In this document: piece after piece, positions 22,530-35,352 of the stretch
Layout: each line of letters begins with the position of its first letter
Numbering within the stretch: the first letter of the stretch is position 1
Origin: Bimastos eiseni
Lineage: Eukaryota > Annelida > Clitellata > Crassiclitellata > Lumbricidae
Assembly (NCBI GenBank): GCA_959347315.1
Contig: OY365810.1
Location: 3,613,467-3,677,466, forward strand
Length of the DNA stretch: 64,000 nt
Reading direction: 5' to 3'
Position numbers and translations under genes: made by a program
The notes under the pieces: generated by a model
Seen by the model: the letters and a program-made list of their open reading frames with translations, nothing else
Told to the model about the DNA's origin: nothing
Databases searched by the model: none

Positions 22530-22870
22530 TCACTCTCTTCTCTCTTCCATCAGCCATGTACCGACGATGAGGTTTTCACAAAATATCTTCACTTTCCTCT
22601 GTCCATGATTGATTGCGTTCCACACGATTGATTCCACTCTCTGGAATGTGCTCCTCCAGGTTTTCACCGGCCTCCCTCTGCTCCTCCTTTCGTTTTCCGG
22701 TATCCATCCAAATGTCGTCTTGCCGGGCGCTGCGGTGGCAACCGCAAGATGTGTCCGGCCATTCTTCTTCTCCTCCGTCTGACGACATCGTCCATCCTTC
22801 CCATCTCCGCCAACCTCAGAACGTCCTCGTTTGTAATATGATACATCCATGATATGCCCAAAATAGTTCG
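22530..22870 (-). mobile_element. RTE-like LINE ORF2 C-terminal fragment
   Basis: The minus-strand frames read LAEMGRMDDVVRRRRRRMAG, HILRLPPQRPAR and, after a frame change, ERRSRGRPVKTWRSTFQR. This is the Arg-rich end seen in many RTE-type LINE proteins. Confidence 0.8.
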
Positions 22871-23079
22871 CTTTCCCTTGGAAAGGATTAATTTAAGCTT
22901 GAAGATAAACCATTATTAGAGACCACATAAAAACATAATTAGGCTAAATGTAAACACACGTGTACATAATTTTATAGGCCAACAAAAATTATGAAATTGA
23001 TTAATTAGATCGAACAACATCGCAATAGTCACTTAACTAATGCAAACTATTTTCACAATCATAATTTCTTTAAACGAAA

Positions 23080-23400
23080 GCCGTTACCTGCTTGATTTTC
23101 AGCGCATAGCTTTGATCACTGTAGAATATTTATTACATTTTCACAAAGTCAGACTTATTTCTTTTAATAGAACCTCTTTACTAATTAACCAAACGCTGAA
23201 CAGAATTTAAAGCGCGATCTCTATTTGATCAGAAGCTGCTAGTGTTGTCACTGAGTCAGACTAGTGTGAGAGCCTACTTCTATCCTGGTTGAGGATATCG
23301 GGCAACGAGCTATAAATGCATCCTATTTTACAGTTGCCAGGCCGGGTCCGATTCGTGGGTTTAATTGATGTAAATGACTACCAGACCAGCTGAGAGAGGG
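23080..23400 (-). promoter_or_regulatory. Putative 5' region of the Ig/CARD gene, duplicated at 32.88-33.19 kb
   Basis: The minus strand carries GCTGAAAATCAAGCAG|GTAACG, an exon end with donor. Upstream, AT-rich, TATA-like sequence (TATAAATG on the + strand) follows. The same order (GCTGAAAATCAAGCAG|GTTAAG, TATCCTGG, TATAAATAG) is found 9.8 kb away. Direction and promoter function are inferred. Confidence 0.35.
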
Positions 23401-23510
23401 CTATGGGTAAATGCCCTTTTGACTTTTCCTTTCTCTATGGGTCTTTCGCACTGGGAGCGCCTCTGATTAGGTTGTGCTGTGAGAGGCGCTTTATAAATCC
23501 TTAAATAGAA
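23330..23510 (+). mobile_element. SINE-like copy
   Basis: A tRNA-like GGGTCCGATTCGTGGG and a 3' end GTGAGAGGCGCTTTATAAAT, related to the AGAGGCGCTATATAA family end. Confidence 0.45.
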
Positions 23511-24289
23511 TATAATAGAAATAGAAATGCTAAGGGTCCCGACGACTTGCTAGGGGCCCACCTGTGGATAGTTTAGAGGCATTACCAATACATAGGCTTT
23601 ACAATGTATGGTTTTTACTCCATGGTCCTGCCTTGCCTAGGCATGTGGGTCCGGATTTATGTAACCACTCTATAGGGGCCCGAAATTTATTGTGATGGAC
23701 TTGACGACGACCTCAATCATTATGGTCTTGATATTTATAATTTCCTAATAAATTCTTTGCGTGACATCCTTCCCAATTGCTGCCCGTTTGTATGTAATGC
23801 TACTTCTTTAAGTTCCCGTGTACGCCTACGTATGCTAGAGAGAAAATTGGAATGGGCGAGAGGTGATTTAACATCAATGTGCCAATTCTGTTTGGTGTGT
23901 GTGAGCAAATTACTGATTCAACGTTAATAGCATTCGCGATATAACTCACGACTTTCAGTTTCAGTTGATAGGATCAGTGAAAGACATGTCAACACATTAA
24001 CACACCACACCGTGTCTTGAAAATAAATTGCGCAAAATTGTTTCTGTAAGAACTTCGTCAAATTTCCTCCAATTTTAATAAAAATTTTTAGGTAGATGGA
24101 AACGTGGCTTAAATTTCAAACTACATACACATTCTCCACCTCACCTGATAAATATTACCGCACTACCTTGTTAAACACAGATGTACCAATTTTTTAACTC
24201 TTAAATTTTATTAATTGGCTGCACTGAACTCCATTTGATCGAGCCGGGTGTCAAGTGAATAGGGCATACTATCGCGACAACCCTATTGC

Positions 24290-24705
24290 CCAGAAGATAT
24301 AGTCAGACATACGCCGGGTATCTCAGGGCGAGTTTTTTGTCTTTCAACAGGATGGCGCCCCGGCGCATCGAGCTCGCGACACCGTCTCTTTTCTGGAGCG
24401 AGAGACGACCGACGAATCCCCCAACACTGTGGCCGTCGAATTCACCGGATCTTAACCCAGTCAACTATAGCATATGGAATGTGTTGCATGAGAAGGTTTA
24501 CTGCTCTAGAATAGCCATCGTCGACGAACTCAAAACGCGTCTGATCGACGAGTGGGCGTCCTTTGACCAGTCGATCGTTGACGCTGCTATCGGCCAGTGG
24601 CGTCACCGTCTAAGAGCTTGTGTCCATGACGCGGGCACATTTCGAGCACCAATTCTAACACTTTTAAGTATATCTGTCATAACAATTAAAATCTCTGCTA
24701 AGTAA
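24290..24705 (+). mobile_element. Decayed Tc1/mariner transposase C-terminal half
   Basis: Frames read FVFQQDGAPAHRARDTVSFL (second catalytic Asp block) and, after a frameshift, LWPSNSPDLNPVNYSIWNVL followed by DELKTRLIDEWASF and GQWRHRLRACV. The third acidic catalytic residue is changed to Asn in PVNYS and the frame is broken, so the copy is inactive. Confidence 0.85.
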
Positions 24706-24949
24706 ACCATATTTTACTTTACTGCGTGCTAATTTAGTCGCTTATGGTTAGGGTTAGGAGGTGGGAAAACATTCAAATCCAGTTACACCTCTCAAATTGA
24801 TGACATTGGTACAATCTCTGTAGAACTCATCCATCTCAAACCGTTGAGCTAAAACACAGGAAACATGATTACATTACAGATTATTGTAGCCACCTACATT
24901 AATTTTGATACATTTATTTATTACTATTATTTATTGATAAATGTATTAA

Positions 24950-25110
24950 TAGTAGTTGTTGTATTAGTGGTAATGGAAGTAGTGGTTGGGGAAGTTATAG
25001 TAGTGGTAGTGTTGGTTTATAAGTAAATTATCCGCGTCATTATCATCATCATCATTATTATTATTATTATTAAAATTATTTATTATTATCATTATTATAA
25101 TAATAACTGT
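24950..25110. repeat. Low-complexity GTA/ATT tracts
   Basis: GTAGTGGTA-type and ATTATTATT microsatellite sequence. Confidence 0.7.
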
Positions 25111-25599
25111 TGCTCTAATTGAGGGTAGAATGGAGGGGAAAAACTAAAAGAAAACCGAGAATGTTGTCACTCGGTTGAATGATGAAGAAGGCTTACAGGC
25201 TCACAGCAAATATCTGGGGTAAGTTGTAACACGGCGTCTGCATTAATAATGTACTATCCAGGACTCTCTCCATCATTTTCAAGCTTGCCTGGAGTGAGCG
25301 AGTCACAGATTCATGTTTCCATAAAGGGTTGGTTGTCATACAAAGACATCAGAAAGAAGGACAAGCACAACAAGTGTATGGAAGAGACATGCTGTCATAG
25401 TGATTGACACGCTCAAAAATGCATTTAGAATACGATTGTAGTGGCAGTATGCCCAAAAACAAAATTCAAATGCAGTTGTTGCCAAAGGAAATTTAATTGC
25501 CGCCAGTGTCAGGCAAAAGTGTTGTGCAGATTGTGCCAAAGGAAAGTAAATGACCGCCAGTCTAGAAGGAGTCAAGTACCGTAATTGCCAAAGGAAAGT

Positions 25600-25990
25600 T
25601 GTGTGCCGTCAATGTCAAGGAAGGTCCAGTACTGAAGATGCTGAACTGAGGATGAAGTTGTTGACCCCCAAAGAAGTACGTGAGGCTCTAATTGAGATTA
25701 CACTACCTATCTGAAACAGATGGCTACTAGTAATGACGAAGATGATGAACTAGTTGCAATGTTATGCCAGGATGCGAGCGATTAAGATGGTGACATGACT
25801 AGAAATAGATCCAAGAGAACTTACATGTATAATGCAATAAATAGACCTACGGAAAACCTTGCTTCAACAAATGACAAATGCATTGTTTGTAAGGACTTTG
25901 ACAAGGGCGGAGAATGGTGGTTCAGATGCACTGTGTGTGGCTATTAGGCATATAAAGCATGAGTTACGCAGATTGTATGGAATCGTATAG
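25600..25990 (+). pseudogene. Degenerate transposase tail with Cys-rich ending
   Basis: The frame from about 25729 reads DEDDELVAMLCQDASD, a stop, then TNDKCIVCKDFDKGGEWWFR and CTVCGY with stops after it. An acidic stretch followed by C-x2-C ... C-x2-C is typical of the C-terminus of DDE/pogo-type transposases. No catalytic domain was recognised upstream. Confidence 0.45.
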
Positions 25991-27699
25991 GCCTATGTCT
26001 AAAGTGGCTACAGACAATGGCCATTCACAATCCTAGGCCAACAAGATGGGCGCTAGCAACCCACCGAAATGACCTGCAGATAAATTATGTACCTCGAAAA
26101 CATAATTCGTGAAATGTATAACGTGGAACGTTTGACGCATGTTTGTCTGAAATATGTGTATTAATACTGTTACTATTCTTACATTAATGTTGATCAGCAA
26201 TAAATTCCAACAATAATGTTTGTGAGACCGATGTTTTTTGGTTAGCATATCTCTGTTTGCATATGTTTTATGTTTTAGACTTAGAAGTTTAAGTAGTAAC
26301 GCAAGCCTGACGTTGTCGAGAATCGACGGAAAGACAAATGAACGGTTACGTTACGCCGTCTCGACTTCTGTTTGTGCTCATGTCAAAATCGTCGTCGTAA
26401 TAAAGTATCCACCCTGCAATCCGGCAAGGGCTCACTAAATGCTCTAACCTATACAGTCATCCTTGGAAGTCGGATGATGTAGTGAAATCGACGGCGACGG
26501 CGATTGTAGTATAATTGTATTGTAATAATTTTAGGATTGTATTATTTGTTTGTAAAGAACATTTCAACCTTAGGCTAGAACTCACTAAAAGTGATATAAC
26601 TTTGTTCTGGGTGAAATATTTTAGCAAAATTTGACGGTTATACGTACACATGAATTACCTGTAAAACATGATTTACTGTTATTTACTAATCTCTACTTTT
26701 GGCCGAAATATTAGCAAACAACCTGAGGAGGTACTTTTTAATGGTCCACCCTGTACATATATTCATGCACTCATTCACATACGCATACCTACATACAGAT
26801 ATGCAGTGTGCATTCTGAAACAAGGATGCATGTTGGTATGATTTCAAGCCTTGTTTCAATATAGGATGGAGGTCCTTCCAAGAAGGTCACAGTAATGGGA
26901 CCTTTGGCAAGCTTTTCATTGCTGTAAACTACTTTAACTTCCTTATTCTACACAGATACATTGTATTGATAGCGAAATTCGCTTCAAAGAGACATTCAAC
27001 GCTTCTTGTGCTCCTGGAATCGCCACTCACATCCAGAGCGCCCTCTAAGAGTGAATACGCGGCAGTCGATGCATAACTTTGACAATAGAGACCTGGATTG
27101 CTATGCAAATGTTCGTGTGAAATCTAGACAATCGCCCGTGATCAGTAACCAATTCAAAAGAAGACTCAGCATCTACATGTATTATGTTGGGAAGACATCT
27201 TTCTAAGCATTCATAGACTACTTCCAGGTAAGGCTCTAGTTTCATAGAGCAGGTATCCTTAGTGAGTATCAGTGTATCATTTGAAGCTCTGATATTGCAT
27301 CAAATGCGTCCGTTTCACAGATGTTCAAGATATAATGGTTGATCATTTGCATAGCAATGCAGGTGTGAACTGTTGAAATATTAAGCTTCGATCGGTCGCC
27401 CTTTTGAGTGTCACTCTTATTGGCCGCTCGCCCTTATGAGGCGCGCCCATTTATGAGCGCTCTTTTGCTGGTCGCTCTGAGTCTCTGCGCCGTATGATAT
27501 TTGCTGACTAATAAATTAAATTTTTTTTAAATACTCATCTAATTATGCCAATTTTGAAAACATGTGTGCCCCTTCGTGCCCTTGAGTTTTAGAAAGTGCA
27601 GGGGTACGTGCCCCTGCAAGACACATGGTGCCGGCGCCTATGCCCACGAACAAGCGTGGGAACAACCATTAAACACGCAACAAACATGTTTTGAAAATG

Positions 27700-28450
27700 T
27701 AAATCAATCAACCAATCAATGAAACTTAATAGGCTTATGGCGCTTCTTCAAGAAATCTTCTCAGAGGTGCTCCTGGTTCAACCTCGGTCACATAAGATGA
27801 TAAGACAGAGCTCAGAGTGGAATAAAAAAAATAGGGTAGAGAGTTCTTATGTAAGAGTCTAAGATCCAATGGGAGGCTATTCCATGCGGTTGGACCTACA
27901 ACCGAAAAAGCACGATACCGTATCGTAAGGGTCCGAGAGAAAGGGACATGAAGAAGACCTTGTGATGCAAGGCTTGCAGGACGCTGAGTCCTGCAAGCAT
28001 TTCTATTACTGGTAACAGGACAGCAGAGCTCCCAAAGGTAGGTATGCAGCGACAGACAAGGAAAGTAATCCAAAATGCCATGCCCTGAGGAATGCGACAC
28101 CAATGTAAAATATTCCGCATATAAGCGGACACGCGGACAGTCTAGGCGATGCCCCCTATCAGGCGAGCACGTGCTCGATTAACTTTCTCCAGCTGTCCAA
28201 TCCTACCACGTGCAAAGCCAGCACATAAGGTTGAGCAGTAGTCAAGACGACTCGTTACGAAAGCGTGGCCAGGAGTGCATGTAGCTGCAGAACAAACAGA
28301 GAGGGAACGGCATACAACCCGAAGTTGACGCAACTGGTAGAAACAGCTGCGAGTTACTGAGTTAACATGCTGGATGCAGGAGAGTTCCTGGTCAAGAATG
28401 ACCCGAAGGTATCGCACATATGTGGCAAAAGTAAAGCAGAGAAAATCGGC
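27700..28450 (-). mobile_element. CR1/Jockey-like LINE 3' third with tail
   Basis: The minus strand reads MRYLRVILDQELSCIQHVNS, VTRSCFYQLRQLRVV, SRLDYCSTLCAGF and VNRARARLIGG. The next frame gives YRAFSVVGPTAWNSLPLDLR and the stop. It is followed by an AGCGCCATAAGCC-type 3' end and (ATTGATTG)n. Several frameshifts are present. Confidence 0.85.
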
Positions 28451-29626
28451 AGAGTTTTCCTTTCATATTTAAGCAAAGAATGTCCTTGACTAAGTTTTGT
28501 TTAACCGAGGTAAGTAGGAGAAATAGTCATTTGATCAAGAACCATCTGTCTTTGAACCATAGTTAGTTTTGGCGAGTCACGAATTTCGTACAATACTGTT
28601 ATTATTAATTATTAATTAAATTCTGTTGCACCAACGCATGATTCACACGGCATCAACCGAGAACGCACTAACACTAAACAGCAAATTGGTCCATATTCAT
28701 AGGAATAGTCCAATGTACAGTAAATGTGAGGCTTTAAATGTGTGTTACGGCACAGAAACTACCTCATGAAGACTAGCAATATCAATTCAACCAAAGCCAG
28801 ATTATTTTGCTTATTTCGGATCAGGCAACAATTGAAATGGATTCAAGCAAGAGGTCCGTGTGAATTCAATTAGATCACTGTCGAGTTTTACTGCTCGTCG
28901 ATTTCATGAATCAAATTCAAATTTCCCAGCCTACTTATTGAAACCAACAAATTCAAGTCTAATGAGGTAATGCGTTTCTTTCCATTCTGTGTTGTTTTCA
29001 AACTAGAATAATTTAACTCATATCACAATTCTAATTCTTCTGTATAAATAGTGTCTCTGTAATAGTGTTCAGCCCGTGTATTCATTGACATGCAGATTGC
29101 GTTTTCTTAACACTCTCTTCTTTATTCCCATCGTTAATGTTCTAGTGTAAGAATTTCCTGTAACTTCACGAATTCTGAAATGCATAAAGCAGCTTTATAC
29201 AATCAACGTCATTTTTCAAAACGGAATAACATGTAAGCATTTTCAGCTTCGTACATTAGGGCTGACAGTAGCTGTCCATAAAACCGTGGTAGCCCTACAC
29301 TTGCACACAAATTGCGCTATAAAAATTTACAGCTTAGTGTAGGCTACTTGGGGAAGAGATTCTAGACAGTTCTTCTTGGTCTCGTACGCTTCTTTCGCTT
29401 CTCATATTCATAGTTATTTATTCATCGTGGGTTACAAACAAACTAGGCCTTGTAATAAATTATCTACTGGCGCTCAGATGTAGCCTCGTCATTTAAGAAT
29501 AAAATCATCTAATTTGTGAAGCATTCACTCTAATCTCATAATTCCCATCCGTCCAGTTTCTGCGTGCACGGCCTTCTTATAATTGATTCCACTTCCGTCG
29601 TCCATTGTAATTATCAATAAAATATA

Positions 29627-32192
29627 TTATATAATGATAGATAAATTGACCAATTGCTCGAAACAAGGCGATGCTAATTGAGAAAATAAATACGTAAATA
29701 AGTAACCGACATAGAATTGTACTCACAATTACAACAATTTATAGAGCGCCGTTTGCAGCAAGATACTTCTGGGCTGCTTTAAAAGACTGCTTACAGTCAG
29801 CAACAAATGTGACTGACCGCTATCACAAATGGCGCGTAATTAAAATAAGAAGTGCTACAAATGTCTTACTATGTTTCGTTGAAGCTGCTGGATGTGAAGA
29901 ATTCGGATGTTCTTGCTTTCGCATACGACTCTCTGTGGGGGTAAATCAGACGGTTACACCATAATCAGTTAAATAGTATATGTGAGAAGAATTGGTGAAG
30001 TTCAAGAATTCCAGTTTTACGTATAGTTACGGTTTCTCAAACTAATTACTTTAGCACATTGCTTGCAGCAATGATAATAATAATAATTAAATACAATATT
30101 TATCTGGTCAAAATTGTGTTGTATTAGATACTCTAAAATACACCACTACCTGTTTGCCTGTGATAGAAAACGTGACGACCAGCTTTCATGTGCAAAATAG
30201 TGAACGTAAATTACCTTCAAATCGTTTTATGACACAATATATAACTGGTCCAAAAGCGGCAACAAAAATGAAAATCAGAGGAAACATCCAATTTCCCGTT
30301 GAATCAGCAACTGTAAACATTGAAACAAACATAGCCTACCATGTTAAGATTATCATTACTTTTACCCTGCTACTCTCATTAATCTCTTTCTTATTGTTCA
30401 AACCGTAAGTTTTCTGCGGTTCCCCATCATTTCTGTCTCTTTTAATCTCTTAATGACATACCAGTAATTGCTTTGGAGTTACGTTGCAAATAAACATGAA
30501 TTCTATACTGTCACATTCCGCGTACTGTGATTAAATCCATTACATATTGTATCGGATTTCATTGTATTTCATTGTATTTAATTGTAGGCCTGCAGTCTGT
30601 GCTGCTGTAAACTGGCTTTGTCCTCGGTCGTTAGCAAGCAGAAGTACAAGCTTACTAGAGATTATCTACCGAAGCTAAAGAAGTTCGTAGATGGGGAATA
30701 TAGCCTCAACATGGTTTGTATGATTACAAGCTTTAATGAATGACAAATGAAAGACTACAAATATTTGATAACTAAGCTAAACATGTAGCAAGACTCATAT
30801 TGAACGTGCTACTGTGCTGTATTTTAGCAATCATCTTCTACTGCAATCTATTCTAAATTTCAGCTTAATCCCGCATACGCAAGACATAGAGTATTTGCAA
30901 TCCAAACGTAAAGCTTATCATCTTCAATCTTGTAAAAATTTCAGGGATGTGGTTTCGAGAGCGCGGGCTTGGTCTCAAGACGGTCTTGAGACCGGTAAAC
31001 TGCGGTCTTGGCCTTGGTCTCGAATGCGTCGGTCTTGGTCTTAAAGGAGCGGTCTTGGAACTGGTCTACGTCTTAGCGTTAGCGTTCTTGGTCATTTGCC
31101 GTATCAGAGCAATTTCTTTGATATTTGTCGGTTATTTTCGACTAGAGACACCGGTGCTTAGGCCCTACGTGATTGTTATCCATTTTTGACGCGTTGACCA
31201 TCTATATATACATGTTACTGTGGACAAAAAATGCATTTGCAACGGAACCAGCGATTTCAGAATTTGCTTTCACAAATTTCAAGGATTTGGAACAATCTAA
31301 TGATGATGTGGTCGGCCACGTGTAGTCACCATTAACTTACAATTCCAAGTACAAATAGGCCTACATCATTCAAACGGAACGTTAATGTACTTGTCTTAAA
31401 GTATTTACCTATCGTATACTGCAATTAGTTTATAGTGTGATATTCTCAGACCGAAGCTAAGGGCTGAACTCACAAACGTTCAGTGGCCGGTAAAACTGTT
31501 TCTGGACCAATTATTCAGATTAGTATTCTTCAGCAATAAAATTAATGTTTTAAGCGTGGTTTTCCGTCTTAGCGTCTTAATAAATTGAATAGTTTATAAA
31601 AAGAGAGCACCAGTCTTGGTCTTGGTCTCGTACCCTCGGCCTTGGCTTTGAACCTGTCGATCTTGGTCTCGCTCTTGGTCTCGAGGTTTTGGTCTAGTGC
31701 CAAAATTCTGAAAACTTTCTGTGTTATTTCTGGCTTATCGCATTTCAACCTGCTTTCTCCAATAAACCTGACTACTGCTCCATATGAACCGACCATGGAT
31801 TGATCTCGTATGCAATAGTCCTTTGAAACGGCGATGGGCCTATGGAAGTGAAGACCAGGTTAGTCATTGCTGAAACATTTTCAAATCAGAAGAAGATTGA
31901 ACAAAGTGACAATTCCTGTGTTTTTTTCAGAATTGATCAGAGTGTGTATGACTATACCCATTATTATTTGCGCAAATGTGCATTTTATCGATGCATTTTT
32001 TGACCGAATCGATGTGCGACTACTTTTACAGGTTGTCATCTTCCACTACTAGGTACAGTTAAACAAAGAACTACAGATGATGGCAAGGTAAGCTCAATGC
32101 GTTGATTAGAATAATATTTTACTCACCAGCGGTTTCACTTTTCAGATAGTCAACTGTGAATTCTGAATTTGTGATATCAGTTTCAGACATGC
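29627..32192 (-). CDS. Putative small single-pass membrane protein, relative of the Ig/CARD gene without ectodomain
   Basis: Predicted exons: 32192-32127 (ATG at 32190), 30310-30215, 29932-29870 and 29673-29627 (stop TAA). All junctions are phase 1 and the total is 90 codons with stop. The first exon has an excellent acceptor (TTTGCTTTCTATAG) and donor (GCTG|GTGAGT). It gives a short acidic stalk that starts MSETDITNSEF. The second (acceptor TTTACAG, donor GAAG|GTAATT) encodes a helix WMFPLIFIFVAAFGPVIYCV followed by IKRFE. The third is basic and polar (SRMRKQEHPN). The order and phase of TM exon then basic exon mirror the Ig/CARD gene. I found no Ig or CARD exon between 32.1 and 23.5 kb. The last exon is the weakest. 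This may be a truncated duplicate. Confidence 0.42.
29695..29795 (-). mobile_element. SINE 3' end-like fragment
   Basis: The minus strand reads AAGTATCTTGCTGCAAACGG, CGCTCTATAAATTGTTGTAA, resembling the GGCGCTATATAA family end. It lies between the two last putative exons of the small membrane protein. Confidence 0.4.
30940..31080. repeat. GTCTTG/GTCTCG hexamer array
   Basis: Degenerate hexamers in the + orientation, of the same type as at 5 kb. Confidence 0.75.
31605..31700. repeat. GTCTTG/GTCTCG hexamer array
   Basis: A second degenerate hexamer block, same orientation, ~530 bp from the block at 30.94 kb. The spacing pattern recalls the paired blocks at 5 kb. Confidence 0.75.
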
Positions 32193-32594
32193 CTATAGAA
32201 AGCAAACAGCAGTTAAATTTTACTGAGTATAGGCCGAATTGAAACATTAAATATTAGAAGTGTGTCACTACGCCTAGGCCTATCCCCTTACGTTCAGTGA
32301 GTCTAGTTTTGACTATTTGAAATCTGCAGCATTTTCCCCCAGGCCCCTACGAGAACTACATCATCGTCCAAAGATAACAAAATGCAGGACATTGTTGTTT
32401 TCAATAATAGTAATAGTCAACTTCTAAAACGCCAGTGTCTGATGCACTGAGCATCAACCGATAACGCACGAAATTTAAACCGTCGATTACCATACATAGA
32501 TATGCACAGACTACATACATACATGTATGCATACATACATGTATGCATACAAACATCATGGACCTATACAAACACATAATTTATGTATGCGTCG

Positions 32595-33321
32595 TCTACA
32601 TTAATAAATACGGACGTGAATACATGTACAAGAGTTTACTTGTTTATAAAACACCCGTGAATACATTCATACATATAAACCTGCACACAGGTATATGTAC
32701 TTACATACCATAGACATGTTATACATGCAAGCAAGCATGTATTGTAGACTACATGCAAATATCATGATCGTACTAACACGAAGACCTACATTCCTCATTA
32801 TAGAAAATTTAATAAGTTAATCTGACAACCCACTCAGCGTGACGCGTACACGCAATTTCACTATCAAAACTTCCTTAATAAAATTAAAACCTTAACCTGC
32901 TTGATTTTCAGCATAAAGCGCTTGTCTCTTTACAATATTTGTCACAAATGCATAAATAATGAAGCAACCTTGTCTATAATAATTAGCGACGCTGACTATC
33001 AGGATGACGCTAAATACAATTTAAAGCCCAGACAACAATAACAAAGACTACTCGTGTTGACACTAGGGTAGGCTGACAAGAGAGCTTAGGCCTATCCTGG
33101 CTGGATGACGCTGCGTAACAAATTATAATTTATCTATAAATAGCAGTTCAGCAAGGTCCGTGTCATCGGCTTAATTAATGTGACGCACATGTTTTCCATG
33201 GCGAACATCTGGCTCATTTTTTAATGTATTTATCAAGGAACAACCTTTATCTGTGTAAATTGTTGCTACGCCGTTAAGTTCCCGTATACCGATCGTAAGT
33301 TTTTAATTTTAATGGGAAACT

Positions 33322-33354
<33 letters not shown>

Positions 33355-33510
33355 TATTTATTTTAAAACGAATTCATCAGAAGGTCCTTCACCCCCACCG
33401 TGCATAATATATACCTGTGTGCAGGTTTATATGTATGAATGTATTCACGGGTGTTTTATAAACAAGTAAACTCTTGTACATGTATTCACGTCCGTATTTA
33501 TTAATGTAGA
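32595..33510. repeat. 102-bp perfect inverted repeat
   Basis: The arms 32595-32696 and 33409-33510 are exact reverse complements, ending TCTACA / TGTAGA on the outside. The 712-bp spacer holds the putative 5' region of the small membrane-protein gene. Confidence 0.9.
32880..33190 (-). promoter_or_regulatory. Putative 5' region of the small membrane-protein gene
   Basis: Homologous in order and sequence to 23.08-23.40 kb: minus-strand GCTGAAAATCAAGCAG|GTTAAG exon end, then AT-rich TATA-like sequence. The next exon in the gene model starts at 32192. Function is inferred from duplication and position. Confidence 0.35.
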
Positions 33511-35352
33511 GTGTATGTTTGTGCGTGGGTATGTCTGCGTGGGCGTGCATAGGCCTCCGTCATGACCTGACTTATGAAGGGTCGTATTAATTATACATTT
33601 AGGTCCTGCTTGCTATTTATTGTAGGCCTACTGCCTATGATTTAAGTCACGGTAAGCTCTGTGTCTCTTGAGACGATAGAGCATTGATTGGCTAGAGAGT
33701 TTTTGCGGGAAATATTGGGCGAATGAAGGTCGTTGTGGAAACTACTCGCTGATCTAAAGGATGTAGTCTTGGAACGTGATGTGTCGGATGCAGTCTTGAA
33801 AATATATCTTTTCTTGAATGTCTTATCGACTCGATAGACAATTAGACATGTGACAAATCTATGAGTTCAGGGTAGGAGTTTGACATCTTTCAATAGATTT
33901 TTAGTAATGTAAACTTGTAAAGTAATGCATTAGTTAGTAACTTCTATCGTGTCGGTGGCTAGCGCACAAGGCATCAAAGGAGAATGAAAGAAAAGCATTT
34001 GAAGTGATTTTCCTACATTACCCTTTTCTGATTCCTTTTCTCATCTTCTCGCCATCTCCTTTTTTAAGTGTCACTTCTGCTTCGTTTGTCGTTAACCAAA
34101 GGACTGAATCGATGATAATTATAGCATGTCTGATATAGCTCACGACTTTCACTCTCATCTGATAATGCAACTGCTATAGTGTATGTTTTTGATAACTTAA
34201 GGGGCGGTGCACAGTGAAGTTATGAATAAGATAAGGCGATAAAAGACATGCACATTTTAGATGAGCTAATCTCTTCAGTTGAGTCATCTAAACTAAAAAC
34301 TATTATTATGGTGAAGTGAATTCATAAAACGCTATCATTAATCACTCTTGCATTGAGGTAAACAATATGCTCAACTGTGTGTCGTACCATAAATGCAGCT
34401 GTAGTCAACGCCAATCTTAAAATTGGTCGTGATAATTACCACCACTGTTTTGTCCTGTGCTGAAATATCTGTTACAATATTATATATTTTTTTAAGTTGT
34501 GTCAAGCACCGTGACTACTGTTCGGCTTTATCGTGGTCTATGTGTCGTAAACAGTATTGACAGTTGTAAAGCATAATGATGACGTGTACCTTGTTATATA
34601 AGAATGCCTTCAATTAAGTGATGGACAGACCCTGCTAAATGTGCATATGTAGGGAAGAAGAAGATGGAAGACGAATAAAGGCAATTGAAGCGACGGTGCA
34701 ATCTTTAATAACCTTTTTTGACAAGGTTGCGCCCTGTGGTTAAAAACTGATCATATTTGGCAGAATGTACATTTGCATATAATCATGATGTTCAGCCGGA
34801 CACATAACCAGAATATTTTATTTTTCCCAATGCACAGCATATTTGTTGATTTGTTAAAAACGATAATTAATTTGAGCAAAATTATTATAAATAATGTGCA
34901 TGATTAAGTCTCTCGTTCTGGCAACGGCTTAATGGCCAGTTTCGTAACGTAGTTAAATTACTTCAAATGGTCTTTACAACATAAACAGAAGCAATGTTCT
35001 CGAATAACTGATTATTTAAATTTTTCATCACGATAAACAACTAACATTTCAATCACCAAGCGTACGATTGGTGAATTCATAAAAATAAATTATAGAGCAA
35101 TTGCGCAGTTGAAATAAATACACTAAATTAAAAGCTAATAAATTGTCCTCAGGTTCTTGGTCAGCTTCCTTGTAACAGAAACAATTTTCAAAATACAGAA
35201 ACATCGTGCAAAGAGCTGCAACAATAAAATACTGGTAACCTTAATGCAGTTTATCGCTTAAAGCAGTTACATGTAGGCCTATGTTGACGTTAAGCGAACC
35301 TGAGAAATCATCGTAAGATTGTTATTCCGTAAATTTCAAGGTCTAGGCCTAC
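33511..35352. other. No gene recognised
   Basis: AT-rich intergenic sequence between the inverted repeat and the NHL gene. I see no exon with good splice sites and no clear repeat family. Confidence 0.5.

Noticed and set aside
30154..30408. 84-codon + strand frame with a hydrophobic end
   Set aside because: It is the antisense of the splice-bounded minus-strand TM exon 30310-30215, which has the better signals.
33125..33145. Plus-strand TATA box (TATAAATAG) for a + strand gene
   Set aside because: No + strand exon follows. The segment duplicates the 23.3 kb region and fits better as AT-rich sequence upstream of minus-strand exons, though direction is unproven.
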